DNA of 30,686 bases from Succinatimonas sp. UBA6849 (GCA_002449335.1 DKDL01000087.1:1-30686), one strand, 5' to 3'; numbered from the stretch's first letter, positions 16,533 to 24,785 are shown. Program-made: numbers and translations. Notes: a model not told the origin generated them from the sequence alone.

Positions 16533-16684
16533 CAGATCTTTTTCTTCTAAAAAGGTCTTAAAAGGATATAACTTATTATTCAGAGACTTCTGCTTTTAAC
16601 CATACCCATGGTTGGAGCTTCTTTTAACAGAATATAAAAGGATTTTGAACAGACGGAAAACTGTAAATGTCACAAATAATCTAC

Positions 16685-16760
16685 TGGTGCTGCTTGCCAG
16701 AATCGAACTGGCGACCTCCTGATTACGAATCAGTTGCTCTACCTACTGAGCTAAAACAGC
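16685..16760 (-). tRNA. tRNA-Thr(CGT)
   Basis: A full 76-base cloverleaf on the minus strand. The acceptor GCTGTTT pairs with AAGCAGC; the discriminator is A and CCA is encoded. The D arm is GCTC...GAGC. The anticodon loop TTCGTAA reads CGT (Thr, decoding ACG), the same loop as in E. coli tRNA-Thr(CGU). The T arm is GCCAG-TTCGATT-CTGGC. The bottom anticodon pair 27-43 is an A-G mismatch. The gene is alone, without neighbouring tRNAs. Confidence 0.96.
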
Positions 16761-16773
16761 ACAAGTGTGTGTT

Positions 16774-16802
16774 ATTCTAGGAATTTTTAGGTACAATTTC
16801 AA
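16774..16802 (-). promoter_or_regulatory. Promoter of tRNA-Thr
   Basis: On the minus strand, TTGAAA (16797-16802) and TAGAAT (16774-16779) are separated by exactly 17 bases, just upstream of the tRNA. An inverted repeat, TTTAGGT (16786-16792) and ACCTAAA (16812-16818), straddles the -35 and reaches the ribosome site region of the gene at 16830. Confidence 0.75.
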
Positions 16803-16829
16803 TTAAATTTAACCTAAATTGAGGCTTTC

Positions 16830-17228
16830 ATGGATACTTACAGCAAGATAGTAAAATTCAGCATTCTGCTAATTCTTCTGTTTATATTTGCTACAAACTC
16901 CTATGCATTGTGTCCTGACACTCTTGTAAGAACTGTGCTGTTACTTTTAGGCAGTGTATCGCTTATCTTTAGTGCTTATACCTACAACAAAAACAAAGCC
17001 TATTTTAAAACCGGTATTTTTGCCTGTCTTTGTGCTCTGCCATGGGCTTTCTATCTTCAGCAAAAGCTAATCTTTGGGGATTTTGTAACCTCACTTGATA
17101 CAGCACCACAAACTTTTACGCATATGATGGTTGTATTCAACCTCTTTCGCTATCTTTTACTTGCTTTTGCCTTTTTAATCCTTGTAAAAGGACTTTTTTC
17201 AGCAATTAAAAATCTTTATGAAACATAA
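16830..17228 (+). CDS. Small hydrophobic membrane protein, unknown function
   Basis: I do not recognise this 132-residue protein. It starts after GAGG at a good distance. The N-terminus is a signal anchor or signal peptide (about 8-26, ending NSYA-LCPD). Three further membrane helices lie near 33-52, 60-76 and 103-124. There are few charged residues outside the loops. It is between the divergent tRNA-Thr and the two-partner secretion locus. A 105-base gap with no obvious terminator separates it from tpsB, so read-through into that locus is possible. Confidence 0.7.
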   Translation: MDTYSKIVKFSILLILLFIFATNSYALCPDTLVRTVLLLLGSVSLIFSAYTYNKNKAYFKTGIFACLCALPWAFYLQQKLIFGDFVTSLDTAPQTFTHMMVVFNLFRYLLLAFAFLILVKGLFSAIKNLYET

Positions 17229-17302
17229 AGTTATAAATTATTTTGCTAAAAATTGCATTATTTGCCAGTAAAAAAGCCTAAGTTCTAAATTCTACCCTGA
17301 CA

Positions 17303-17335
17303 ATACGACATCATTTAATTATTAGGATGTCGTAT
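17303..17335 (+). promoter_or_regulatory. Hairpin occluding the tpsB start codon
   Basis: ATACGACATC (17303-17312) and GATGTCGTAT (17326-17335) pair perfectly over 10 bp with a 13-base loop. The 3' arm includes part of the ribosome site AGGA (17324-17327) and the first two bases of the ATG (17334-17336). In the mRNA this would hide the translation start until opened by heat, a ligand, an RNA or a protein. Confidence 0.65.
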
Positions 17336-18842
17336 GCTAAAACACAAACTTACTACTTTATCGCTCTCCTTTGCCCTGCTCTCACTTGCATCGGTACCTT
17401 CAGTACACGCTTTGACGCTTAGTAACGTCATTATCAAGTCTGGAGCCAGAATTGATAAAAGCTCTATGGATAAAAAGCTCAATCCATATCTAGGCAAAGA
17501 GATTGATATTGCACTGTTGCAAACTCTTTTAAACGAGATCTCTGATTATTACAGAAAGAATGGTTATCTTGCAGCTCAGGCATTCTATCCTGAGCAGCAA
17601 AGTCAGAATGGAGTTGTAGAGGTTATTGTCAAAACTGCAAAGTTAGATGACATAAAGATTGCAAACTATGCCTCTCTCTCACCTAAAACAGCCTACATGC
17701 TCACTGAGAATGTACGTAAGTTCCAAGGTAAAGAGATCAACTCCAATGATTTGAATGCAAGCTTACTTAAGATTAAGGATCTTAACATCTTTGATATAGC
17801 AGGCTACTTTGAGAACTCAGAGAACAAACAGGATCATGCCTCATTAACCTTAGATCTTAAAGGTCGTTCTCGTTTTGGCTATGAATTAAGCTACGACAAC
17901 TACGGCAATGAATCTACAGGTAAGAATCGTTATACCCTGTCGCTTAACTCTCATAATCTTACAAAACATGCTGACAGAGGTTACTTACTTGTAGGCACAA
18001 CCGATAAAAGACAGAATAATCTTATCCTAGGATATTCAATTCCAGTCTCATCTCACCCTACTGTCTTTGGCTTTCAGTTCAATTATGGAAGCTATAATCT
18101 TGGGGACACCTATGACTCTTTAGATGTAAAAGGTAATTCCTTAGGAGGCAATCTCTATTTAAAAGAGCCTTTGTACAGAACCTTAGGCAGCAGAGTGAAC
18201 TTTACAGGTGGCGCTTACTATAAGAACTTAACCGATAAGATTGAAAGCTACAGCTTAAATTTAAAACGCAATAAATTCGGTGGCTACTTTACTCTCGATA
18301 CTGATGCCTTTAAAGACAACTTAAACTTTTTAAACTCTCTAAAACTAGACTATGGTTTGGTGCAGGATAAAAGCAATTTATCAGACGATACTTCTCAACG
18401 CGCATATCTGCTTGCTAACTTTGACTCAAAGTTAAACTGGAACTTCTATAAGGATTTCTCTTTATCTAACACATTGTGTCTTCAATATGCTCAAAAGTCA
18501 GTTGATGCTTCAGACAAATTCATTCCAGGTGGCTCCTACGGTGTATCTGCTTATGAAGGATCCTTAGCCTCATCTGATTTAGGTCTGTTTCACGATCTTA
18601 AATTGCAGACAAAGCTTATGAGCAGACCGTATCTGGACTTCTTTGTAAATTTCATGCAGGCCTATGCTAAAAACGTCAATGTTGAGGGGAAAGAATCCTT
18701 ATATGCAGTAGGTAGCGGTGCTGATTTAACTTACGGAGGCTTTTACCTTACAGCATCAGTAAGCAAAGCTATCGGTAAAAACAAAGAATACGCCAAAGAC
18801 TCAGCAAAATTCCTGTTAAAAGCAGGCTATTCAAAAATCTAA
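17334..18842 (+). CDS. TpsB-type outer-membrane transporter (ShlB/FhaC/HecB family)
   Basis: Two-partner secretion pore that should export the TpsA protein encoded next. The protein has 502 residues. The signal peptide ends near SVHA (26). Two POTRA domains follow: the ShlB-type domain at about 29-104 (DYYRKNGYLAAQAF) and a second at about 105-172. A 16-strand barrel fills about 175-502, rich in alternating hydrophobic strands with aromatic ends. The conserved loop-6 region is present as FIPGGSYGVSAYEG (396-409), but the usual VRGY tetrad reads VSAY (404-407), so the near-invariant Arg is Ser. The last residue is Ile rather than the common Phe. It is followed 41 bases later by tpsA, and a stem-loop buries its start codon. 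Confidence 0.88.
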   Translation: MLKHKLTTLSLSFALLSLASVPSVHALTLSNVIIKSGARIDKSSMDKKLNPYLGKEIDIALLQTLLNEISDYYRKNGYLAAQAFYPEQQSQNGVVEVIVKTAKLDDIKIANYASLSPKTAYMLTENVRKFQGKEINSNDLNASLLKIKDLNIFDIAGYFENSENKQDHASLTLDLKGRSRFGYELSYDNYGNESTGKNRYTLSLNSHNLTKHADRGYLLVGTTDKRQNNLILGYSIPVSSHPTVFGFQFNYGSYNLGDTYDSLDVKGNSLGGNLYLKEPLYRTLGSRVNFTGGAYYKNLTDKIESYSLNLKRNKFGGYFTLDTDAFKDNLNFLNSLKLDYGLVQDKSNLSDDTSQRAYLLANFDSKLNWNFYKDFSLSNTLCLQYAQKSVDASDKFIPGGSYGVSAYEGSLASSDLGLFHDLKLQTKLMSRPYLDFFVNFMQAYAKNVNVEGKESLYAVGSGADLTYGGFYLTASVSKAIGKNKEYAKDSAKFLLKAGYSKI

Positions 18843-18883
18843 CTAAGCACTCTTAACTCTTGAACTACGCATTAAGGTAAATT

Positions 18884-21466
18884 ATGAAAGTAACTTTACT
18901 CCCAATCTTTGTCTTCTCTTTATTTGCGCTTGCAGCTAAAAGCGCCAACAGCGCAGCTGCTTTGCCTACAGGCGAAAAGATTATTCATGGAGGGGCCTCG
19001 GTCTCACGAGGACCTAACTCCATGTTCATAAGTTCATCAACAGATCGTAATGTAATTTCCTGGAATGACTTTTCTGTTGCCAAAGGCAACAGTGTAGTCT
19101 TTACAGGTAGTGAGGCTACCTATCTTAATATTGTCAAAGGCAGCAATATTTCAGTTATTGACGGTAACGTAAGTTCCATTGGCAACAATAACATTTACCT
19201 TATCAATCCTAATGGCATTAACATTGGTATTACAGGTTCATTTAAAGCCAATAATGCCATTTTATCCACCTCAAAACTTACTCAAGAGAATGTAGATAAC
19301 TTCATTGACACCGGTGATTTTGAATTTACTAAACAAGGTATGGGTAAGGTCAAACTCATTGGTACGCTTTTAGCAGAAAACACCATCATTGATGGCAGTC
19401 AGGTCATAATTCGTGACATTTCTAATATCATGGTTAATACAGGTGTCTTAGATAACGTAAAGCCCTTAAAAGACACTGTCTCCATTCACAGCTCAATTAA
19501 GAGAATTGATATCGGTTCTTCAAAACCTGTCGATCTTGAAAATGAACTGGGCCTTATCAAAGAAGATGGTCTTTTTGACCATACTGATAAGACCGCTGTA
19601 TCTACTAAGGAAGAGTTCTTAAAGATGGCAGCTGATCCTAATGGCAGTTACTTTATAACCAACGATATTGATTTAGGTACACTTGATGCTCAAATTACAG
19701 GTTCTAATGACTTTACAGGCAGTATTGAAGGCGCCTTTAACTCAATTACCTATGCTTTAGAAGGCAAAGGTACAGATCTTGGGAATAACGTAGGACTCTT
19801 CTCTACTTTAGAAGGTGCTACTGTTGAGAACCTAAAAATTAAAAATCCATCCATTGCCTTAAGATCACCTAACAGCGAAACTTATATCGGAGGTTTAGCA
19901 GGTGTCATCAAAAACTCAACGATAAAAAACGTTGAGGTCGACTATCTGTCTTTGAGCTTTTCAAACTTAAGTAACCATAAAATCTACGCAGGAGGATTAG
20001 CTGGTCTTGCAACTTTTGAGGTTACTCCATCACATTTTGAAAATGTAAGTGCTGGCTTTAGCGCTAAAACTCAGCAACACTTATTCTCAAGAGACAACTA
20101 TGTCTTTGGCAGTGTTTTAGGTGAACTAAAAGATGAGCTTAATTTAACTGGAGCTAATTTTGGAAAGACTGATTTTTCAAATGGCTATGATTTAGGTGTT
20201 ATCAATTCAGTAGGCTTTAGCCAATCTGTAACTGCCATTGATAATGAGTATCAGCATAACTCTCAGGAGTTCATTAAAGCTGACGGCTATTATCAGAACT
20301 GTGGTTTCTTTATCCCCTACTTTATAGACAGTGACCAGATTTTTGTAACCGACACTTTTAATAAGGTTTACAACTATGATGATCTCATTGGAAACAACAA
20401 GTACTTTAACTCAAATGATTATGTTGACCTTACCTACAAGTATGCCTTTGGTATTCAAAAAGAAGGTAACTATAACCATGAATACACCTCAAAAAATGGC
20501 GGTCAGACTTTTTACTTTGTAAAAGATGGTAATAAGTCAGAAAAAGGCACTCATACTATTAGTCTTGAAGCACCTACCGGCAAGCCAAATCTTGATGAGA
20601 ACTTTGATGTAGGTTACATCGCAGACGAAGAGCCTGATCCTGATATGGGTAAGGTAGACGATACTGATCTGTCTTTTGACAGCGATTTTGACTGTAATTT
20701 ACTCCCTGATGAGGAATTTGAAAAAGATCCTGAAAACGACGCTGAATTTGATAATGACTTTACTAGTGACCAAAATCCTGATGAGGAATACGTAAAAGAG
20801 CCTGAAAATGAGAGTGAATTTGATACTCCTTTTACTAATGAGGATAATCCTGATGAGGAGTTTGAACCTAGTATTGAGGATGAAAAAGACTTTGATAATG
20901 ACTTTACCAACGACAATAATCCTGATGAGGATTTTGATAAAGAAATAGAAGACGAAAAGGACTTTGACAACCTCTACTCAAATGAGGATCTGCCAGATGA
21001 CAAGTATGACACTCCTAAAGATGATGACAAGGATTATGACAGTGGATTTACCAATCCAGATCTTCCAGATGAAAAGTACGATAAGGTAGATGAGAATGAC
21101 AAAACTTATGATGAGGGCTTTACTAATGCAGATTTACCTGATGACAAATACGCCAAAGTAGACGATTATGACATCTTCTACGATGAGGACTTTAATGTAG
21201 AAGCTGAACCTGAAGAAGAATCTAATAACAACTATTACTATGAGAAACCTAAAAAACAGAAAACATTATCAGACATCATAGAGAACAAAAAGGTAACCTT
21301 CAGTCCAAAACAAAGAAACACTACTTTGAGTTTTCAGAATAACTACTCTGTAGTTCGTGAGATCATTTCAAAGTCTCTTTTAGCATCTTTAAGCCTTTTA
21401 GAAGAGCCTAATAAGATGTTAGCTGACAACAGTAATGACAGCGAAAAAGAAGAGGAATTATCGTAA
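18884..21466 (+). CDS. TpsA-type secreted exoprotein with acidic 24-residue repeats
   Basis: Predicted surface or secreted partner of the TpsB. The 860 residues begin with a short signal peptide (to about 25). The TPS/haemagglutination-activity domain follows (about 27-180), with SWNDFSVAKGNSVVF and the hallmark NPNG at 108-111. GLUG-like beta-helix segments come next (about 330-385: GGLAGVIKNSTIKNVEV, AGGLAGL). A region to about 577 has no motif that I know. Acidic tandem repeats occupy 578-769. The tail contains NNNYYYEKPKKQK and a final acidic stretch. The protein is short for a filamentous haemagglutinin and shows no toxin domain or immunity gene, so contact-dependent inhibition is unlikely. 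Adhesion, cation binding or binding of a basic partner is possible but unproven. The start follows AAGG at normal spacing. Confidence 0.85.
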   Translation: MKVTLLPIFVFSLFALAAKSANSAAALPTGEKIIHGGASVSRGPNSMFISSSTDRNVISWNDFSVAKGNSVVFTGSEATYLNIVKGSNISVIDGNVSSIGNNNIYLINPNGINIGITGSFKANNAILSTSKLTQENVDNFIDTGDFEFTKQGMGKVKLIGTLLAENTIIDGSQVIIRDISNIMVNTGVLDNVKPLKDTVSIHSSIKRIDIGSSKPVDLENELGLIKEDGLFDHTDKTAVSTKEEFLKMAADPNGSYFITNDIDLGTLDAQITGSNDFTGSIEGAFNSITYALEGKGTDLGNNVGLFSTLEGATVENLKIKNPSIALRSPNSETYIGGLAGVIKNSTIKNVEVDYLSLSFSNLSNHKIYAGGLAGLATFEVTPSHFENVSAGFSAKTQQHLFSRDNYVFGSVLGELKDELNLTGANFGKTDFSNGYDLGVINSVGFSQSVTAIDNEYQHNSQEFIKADGYYQNCGFFIPYFIDSDQIFVTDTFNKVYNYDDLIGNNKYFNSNDYVDLTYKYAFGIQKEGNYNHEYTSKNGGQTFYFVKDGNKSEKGTHTISLEAPTGKPNLDENFDVGYIADEEPDPDMGKVDDTDLSFDSDFDCNLLPDEEFEKDPENDAEFDNDFTSDQNPDEEYVKEPENESEFDTPFTNEDNPDEEFEPSIEDEKDFDNDFTNDNNPDEDFDKEIEDEKDFDNLYSNEDLPDDKYDTPKDDDKDYDSGFTNPDLPDEKYDKVDENDKTYDEGFTNADLPDDKYAKVDDYDIFYDEDFNVEAEPEEESNNNYYYEKPKKQKTLSDIIENKKVTFSPKQRNTTLSFQNNYSVVREIISKSLLASLSLLEEPNKMLADNSNDSEKEEELS
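20615..21190 (+). repeat. Eight tandem 72-bp (24-residue) acidic repeats in tpsA
   Basis: Residues 578-769 form eight units of exactly 24 residues; the first is degenerate, and a partial ninth (FNVEAEPEEE) follows. Within a unit, position 1 is F or Y, 7-8 are P-D, 11 is mostly F or Y, and 21-22 are F/Y-D. Most other positions are D, E, N or K. The core drifts from NPDEEF in early units to LPDDKY in late ones. No indels break the period. Confidence 0.92.
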
Positions 21467-21473
21467 CGATAAA

Positions 21474-21487
21474 GAACAGCGCTGTTC
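21474..21487. promoter_or_regulatory. 14-bp perfect palindrome between tpsA and glk
   Basis: GAACAGCGCTGTTC (21474-21487) is a perfect palindrome without a loop, 20 bases upstream of the glk -35 box. It reads as a protein-binding site rather than a terminator. Confidence 0.5.
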
Positions 21488-21507
21488 ACAAAATGTGCAC
21501 CTTGCCT

Positions 21508-21536
21508 TTGACGAAAAGGGTTTAAAAAATTAGAAT
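21508..21536 (+). promoter_or_regulatory. Sigma-70 promoter of glk
   Basis: TTGACG (21508-21513) and TAGAAT (21531-21536) have a 17-base spacer. The predicted start is near 21543, giving a leader of about 80 bases before the glk ATG. Confidence 0.8.
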
Positions 21537-21550
21537 AAAATGTTTAATTA

Positions 21551-21599
21551 TGTGGATAATTCAACAATAGATTTTAAGTATAATTATCCGCAGTTTTTT
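21551..21599 (+). promoter_or_regulatory. Attenuator-like hairpin in the glk leader
   Basis: TGTGGATAATT (21551-21561) and AATTATCCGCA (21582-21592) pair over 11 bp with one wobble. The sequence GTTTTTTA follows at once. This terminator-like form lies between the glk promoter and the glk ribosome site (AGAGG, 21613-21617), so it could attenuate glk. It could equally be the end of the tpsBA transcript. Confidence 0.55.
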
Positions 21600-21623
21600 A
21601 TATATTTTTGTCAGAGGTCAATA

Positions 21624-22601
21624 ATGAGTCAGCTTCAGGGATTAGCATTAGTTGGCGATGTGGGCGGCACTAATGCAAGACTGTCACTAGTTAATTTAGC
21701 AGACGGCAGTTTATCAAATACAAAGGTTTATTCTTCAGTAGAAAACGAGTCTTTAGAAAAAGTTATTGTTAAATTCAGAGAAGAAACTGGCGCTAAGTTT
21801 GACTCTGCTTGTATCGCTATCGCTACTCTTTTAGATGGCGATTACATCAAGATGACCAATAACCCTTGGGAATTTTCAATCTCTCAGATGAAAAAGAACC
21901 TTGGTTTAGAAAAATTAGAGTTCATCAACGACTTTACTGCTATGTCTATGAGTACTACCGCTATTCCTCTAGACAAGATGACCAAGATCGGTGGCGATAA
22001 GATCGATCCTGATGCTCCTAAAGCAATTTATGGTGCTGGTACCGGTTTAGGTGTAGGTCACTTAATCAAGGTTAACGGCAAATGGATTGCCCTATCATCA
22101 GAAGGCGGTCACGTTGATATTGCTGCTACCAATTCAAGACAGGATGAAATTGTAAGAGTATTACGTACAAAGTTTGATCACGTATCAGGCGAAAGATTAC
22201 TCTCAGGTCAGGGGTTGGTAAACGTTTATAAGGCAATTGCTCAGCTGAACGGCCATGAGATCAAAGATGTTGAGCCTTGTGATGTGACAGCTAGTGCTTT
22301 TGCTAAAGATCCATGCCCAGACTGCAAGGAAACTGTTGATGTATTCTGCTCTTTAATGGGTTCATTTGGCGGTAACTTAGCTATCGACCTGTTAACTAAG
22401 GGTGGTGTTTATATCGCAGGTGGTATCGTTCCTCGCTTTATCGATTACTTCAAGAACACTGACTTTAGAAAACAGTTTGAGGAAAAGGGCCGTTTCAAGG
22501 ATACCTTAAAGCAGATCCCTGTATATGTAATTTCAAACGGTGATGCTGGTCTGTTAGGTGCTGGTGCTTACATTCGTCAGGAATTAGGCGCAGAACTTTA
22601 A
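21624..22601 (+). CDS. glk: Glucokinase
   Basis: Phosphorylates intracellular glucose to glucose-6-phosphate with ATP. I use the ATG at 21624 (MSQLQGLALVGDVGG), preceded by AGAGG. The frame opens at 21540, but that stretch covers the leader hairpin. The protein has 325 residues (E. coli 321). The ATP phosphate loop is GDVGGTNARL (11-20). The catalytic Asp103 lies in FINDFTAMS. GAGTGLGVGHL, SEGGHVDIA, LSGQGLVN and GGNLAIDL...GGIVPRF all match the bacterial Glk family rather than ROK kinases. It has its own promoter and terminator and is convergent with rpoD. It complements the gal operon functionally but is not linked to it in transcription. Confidence 0.96.
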   Translation: MSQLQGLALVGDVGGTNARLSLVNLADGSLSNTKVYSSVENESLEKVIVKFREETGAKFDSACIAIATLLDGDYIKMTNNPWEFSISQMKKNLGLEKLEFINDFTAMSMSTTAIPLDKMTKIGGDKIDPDAPKAIYGAGTGLGVGHLIKVNGKWIALSSEGGHVDIAATNSRQDEIVRVLRTKFDHVSGERLLSGQGLVNVYKAIAQLNGHEIKDVEPCDVTASAFAKDPCPDCKETVDVFCSLMGSFGGNLAIDLLTKGGVYIAGGIVPRFIDYFKNTDFRKQFEEKGRFKDTLKQIPVYVISNGDAGLLGAGAYIRQELGAEL

Positions 22602-22627
22602 TAAACAGCTTATTAAAGAATAAAAGA

Positions 22628-22660
22628 ATGGATCATGTACTACATGGTCCATTTTTTATG
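22628..22660 (+). terminator. Rho-independent terminator of glk
   Basis: ATGGATCATGT (22628-22638) pairs with ACATGGTCCAT (22642-22652) over 11 bp with one wobble, has a 3-base loop, and is followed by six Ts. Confidence 0.9.
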
Positions 22661-22693
22661 CCCAGATCTTAAATTAAGAGCTCTAATGAGAAC

Positions 22694-22719
22694 GAAGGCG
22701 CCATCTGGCGCCTTCTTTT
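22694..22719. terminator. Second hairpin between glk and rpoD
   Basis: A perfect 9-bp GC-rich stem, GAAGGCGCC (22694-22702) and GGCGCCTTC (22707-22715), has a 4-base loop. TTTT follows on the plus strand. On the minus strand it lies 36 bases past rpoD but is followed only by GTTCTC. It probably separates the convergent transcripts. Confidence 0.75.
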
Positions 22720-22751
22720 AACATAATTTACTTGAAGCAATTAGCTCAAAG

Positions 22752-24716
22752 TTAATCCAAGAAACCACGTAAACCTTGTGATCTGCATGGATGACGGAGC
22801 TTACGCAGAGCTTTAGCTTCGATCTGACGAATACGCTCACGGGTAACACCAAACTGACGACCAACCTCTTCTAGGGTATGATCTGATGGCATACCGATAC
22901 CAAAACGCATACGCAGAACCTGAGCTTCTCTAGGAGGCATCTCATCTAGAACACCGTTGATAGCATTCTTTAAGCTCTCTGAAGTTGCAGCCTCAGCTGG
23001 TACCACAATTGAGCTATCCTCAATGAAATCTCCTAAATGTGAATCGTCATCATCACCAACAGGAGTCTCAAGAGAAATAGGCTCTTTTGCAATCTTCATA
23101 ACCTTGCGGATCTTCTCCTCAGGTAAGCCCATCTTTGAAGCTAGCTCTTCAGGTGTAGGTTCTCTACCCTTCTCCTGTAACATCTGACGAGAAATTCTGT
23201 TGAGCTTATTGATTGTCTCAATCATGTGAACAGGAATACGAATAGTACGAGCCTGATCAGCAATAGATCTTGTAATAGCCTGTCTAATCCACCAGGTTGC
23301 ATAAGTTGAGAACTTATAACCACGGCGGTATTCAAACTTATCTACAGCCTTCATCAGACCAATGTTACCTTCCTGAATCAGATCCAGGAACTGCAGACCA
23401 CGGTTGGTGTACTTTTTAGCAATAGAAATCACAAGACGAAGGTTAGCTTCAACCATTTCCTTCTTAGCTTTCTTTGCCATAGCATCACCCATCATGATCC
23501 TGCGTGATAAGTCACGCAGACGTGCGATGTTGATACCTGAATCGTCTTCAATTTCTTTTAGAGCTTCAACACACTTCTGTATTTCAGCTTCATAGCCCTT
23601 AAGCTTAGCTGCATATGGCTTCTTAACCTTAACAGCCTTCTCGAACCAGTCCATATTAGAAACAGTTTCTGTTTCGTTGTAATACTTCTTGAGTTCGTCA
23701 ATCTTCATGCCACAACGGCCAACAGCAATCTCACGTACACGTCTGTCCTGACGCTTTACACGATCCATCATATCGTGCATCTTACGTAATAAGCTTTCTA
23801 ACTGTGAAGGTACAATCTTAAAGGTCTTAAAGATCTCTACTAATTTCTCAAGCTCTTTCTTGTACTTCTTATCAGTTGTTGATTTCTGTCTTGCTGCTGT
23901 TACCTTATCAAACTGAACACGAAGCTCTGTAAAGCGCTTTCTGGTCTCCTCAGGATCAGGACCTGAATCTGTAGGTGAATCAGCACCATCATCAGCATCA
24001 TCAAGATCGTCATCTGCATCAGCATCTTCTGCTTCTGCTTCTTTCTTAGATGCCTTAGTAGCCTTCTTACCTTTCTTAGCGCTCTTCTTATCAAGCTCTA
24101 TTGACTCATCTTCTTCATCTAAAGCTTCAAGCTCTTTATCAAGTTCTGCTTCTGCTTTCTCATCGATAGCGATATCTTCGCCATCTTCACTTTCCTGTGA
24201 ATTAGGATCAGCAAAACCGTTGATAATATCGCCAAGCTTAATCTCTGAGTCTGGATCTAAGGTCTGCTCATAACGAGAGAACAGTTCTTCCATAGCCTGA
24301 GGATATTCCACAAGACACAGCTGAACTTCATTAGTACCCTTCTCGATGCGCTTTGAGATTTCAATTTCGTCTTTTCTGGTTAAAAGAGAAACGTTACCCA
24401 TTTCACGCATATACATACGAACAGGATCTGTAGTTCTGCCGATGTCAACTGAACTATCCAGCTGGTTTGCTACAATCTCAACATCCTCTGAGTCAGTCTG
24501 AGAATTGCCGTTTAAAAGAATATCATCAGCCTCAGGAGGGGTTTCACAAACATTGATACCCATATCAATGAATGTTTGAATGAAAACAGACAGCTGATCG
24601 CCACTGATAATATCAGGTGGAATTAAATCATTGATCTCATCAATGGTCAGATAGCCCTGATCTTTTCCTTTTGCAATTAACTGTTTAAATTCTGTACTTG
24701 CTGAATTGTTATCCAT
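22752..24716 (-). CDS. rpoD: RNA polymerase primary sigma factor (sigma-70)
   Basis: Directs core polymerase to housekeeping promoters. The start is the ATG at 24716 (MDNNSASTEFKQLIAKG), preceded by TAGGAAA; the open frame runs on to 24788 without family similarity. The protein has 654 residues (E. coli 613). Region 1.1 spans about 1-80. Region 1.2 is DPVRMYMREMG (97-107). The non-conserved insert is enlarged, with a low-complexity acidic/Lys/Ala stretch at about 175-255. Regions 2.1-2.4 are at about 420-495 (ANLRLVISIAKKYTNRGLQF, KFSTYATWWIRQAI). Region 4.2 ends in VTRERIRQIEAKALRKLRHP. It lies next to yebC-aspS, not in the rpsU-dnaG-rpoD arrangement of enteric bacteria. Confidence 0.97.
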   Translation of the reverse strand: MDNNSASTEFKQLIAKGKDQGYLTIDEINDLIPPDIISGDQLSVFIQTFIDMGINVCETPPEADDILLNGNSQTDSEDVEIVANQLDSSVDIGRTTDPVRMYMREMGNVSLLTRKDEIEISKRIEKGTNEVQLCLVEYPQAMEELFSRYEQTLDPDSEIKLGDIINGFADPNSQESEDGEDIAIDEKAEAELDKELEALDEEDESIELDKKSAKKGKKATKASKKEAEAEDADADDDLDDADDGADSPTDSGPDPEETRKRFTELRVQFDKVTAARQKSTTDKKYKKELEKLVEIFKTFKIVPSQLESLLRKMHDMMDRVKRQDRRVREIAVGRCGMKIDELKKYYNETETVSNMDWFEKAVKVKKPYAAKLKGYEAEIQKCVEALKEIEDDSGINIARLRDLSRRIMMGDAMAKKAKKEMVEANLRLVISIAKKYTNRGLQFLDLIQEGNIGLMKAVDKFEYRRGYKFSTYATWWIRQAITRSIADQARTIRIPVHMIETINKLNRISRQMLQEKGREPTPEELASKMGLPEEKIRKVMKIAKEPISLETPVGDDDDSHLGDFIEDSSIVVPAEAATSESLKNAINGVLDEMPPREAQVLRMRFGIGMPSDHTLEEVGRQFGVTRERIRQIEAKALRKLRHPCRSQGLRGFLD

Positions 24717-24756
24717 TATTATAATTTTCCTAGACGCTGCAGTCGTAACAAACGCA

Positions 24757-24785
24757 AATGGGTAAGAGATTAACTCTTGCCCATT
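24757..24785 (-). promoter_or_regulatory. Hairpin in the rpoD leader
   Basis: AATGGG-t-AAGAG (24757-24768) pairs with CTCTT-g-CCCATT (24774-24785): 11 bp with one internal mismatch and a 5-base loop. It lies 40 bases upstream of the rpoD start in the predicted leader. It lacks a proper T-run. Confidence 0.5.

Noticed and set aside
20614..20970. Open frame on the minus strand, Ser/Lys-rich and repetitive
   Set aside because: It is the antisense image of the tpsA acidic repeats; its apparent repeats follow from the 72-bp period, and it has no ribosome site.
16685..21466. tRNA-Thr next to the two-partner secretion locus as a genomic island attachment site
   Set aside because: No integrase, no direct repeat of the tRNA 3' end and no sharp boundary was seen; glk and rpoD follow normally.
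18884..21466. Contact-dependent inhibition (CdiA) toxin
   Set aside because: The protein is far too short, lacks a VENN or similar pretoxin motif, has no toxin-like C-terminus, and no small immunity gene follows.
21540..21623. N-terminal extension of glk
   Set aside because: It overlaps the predicted transcription start and leader hairpin; the ATG at 21624 follows AGAGG and matches the family.
23900..24094. Met/Leu-rich minus-strand frame within rpoD
   Set aside because: It is an alternative frame of the rpoD low-complexity insert, without an independent start signal.
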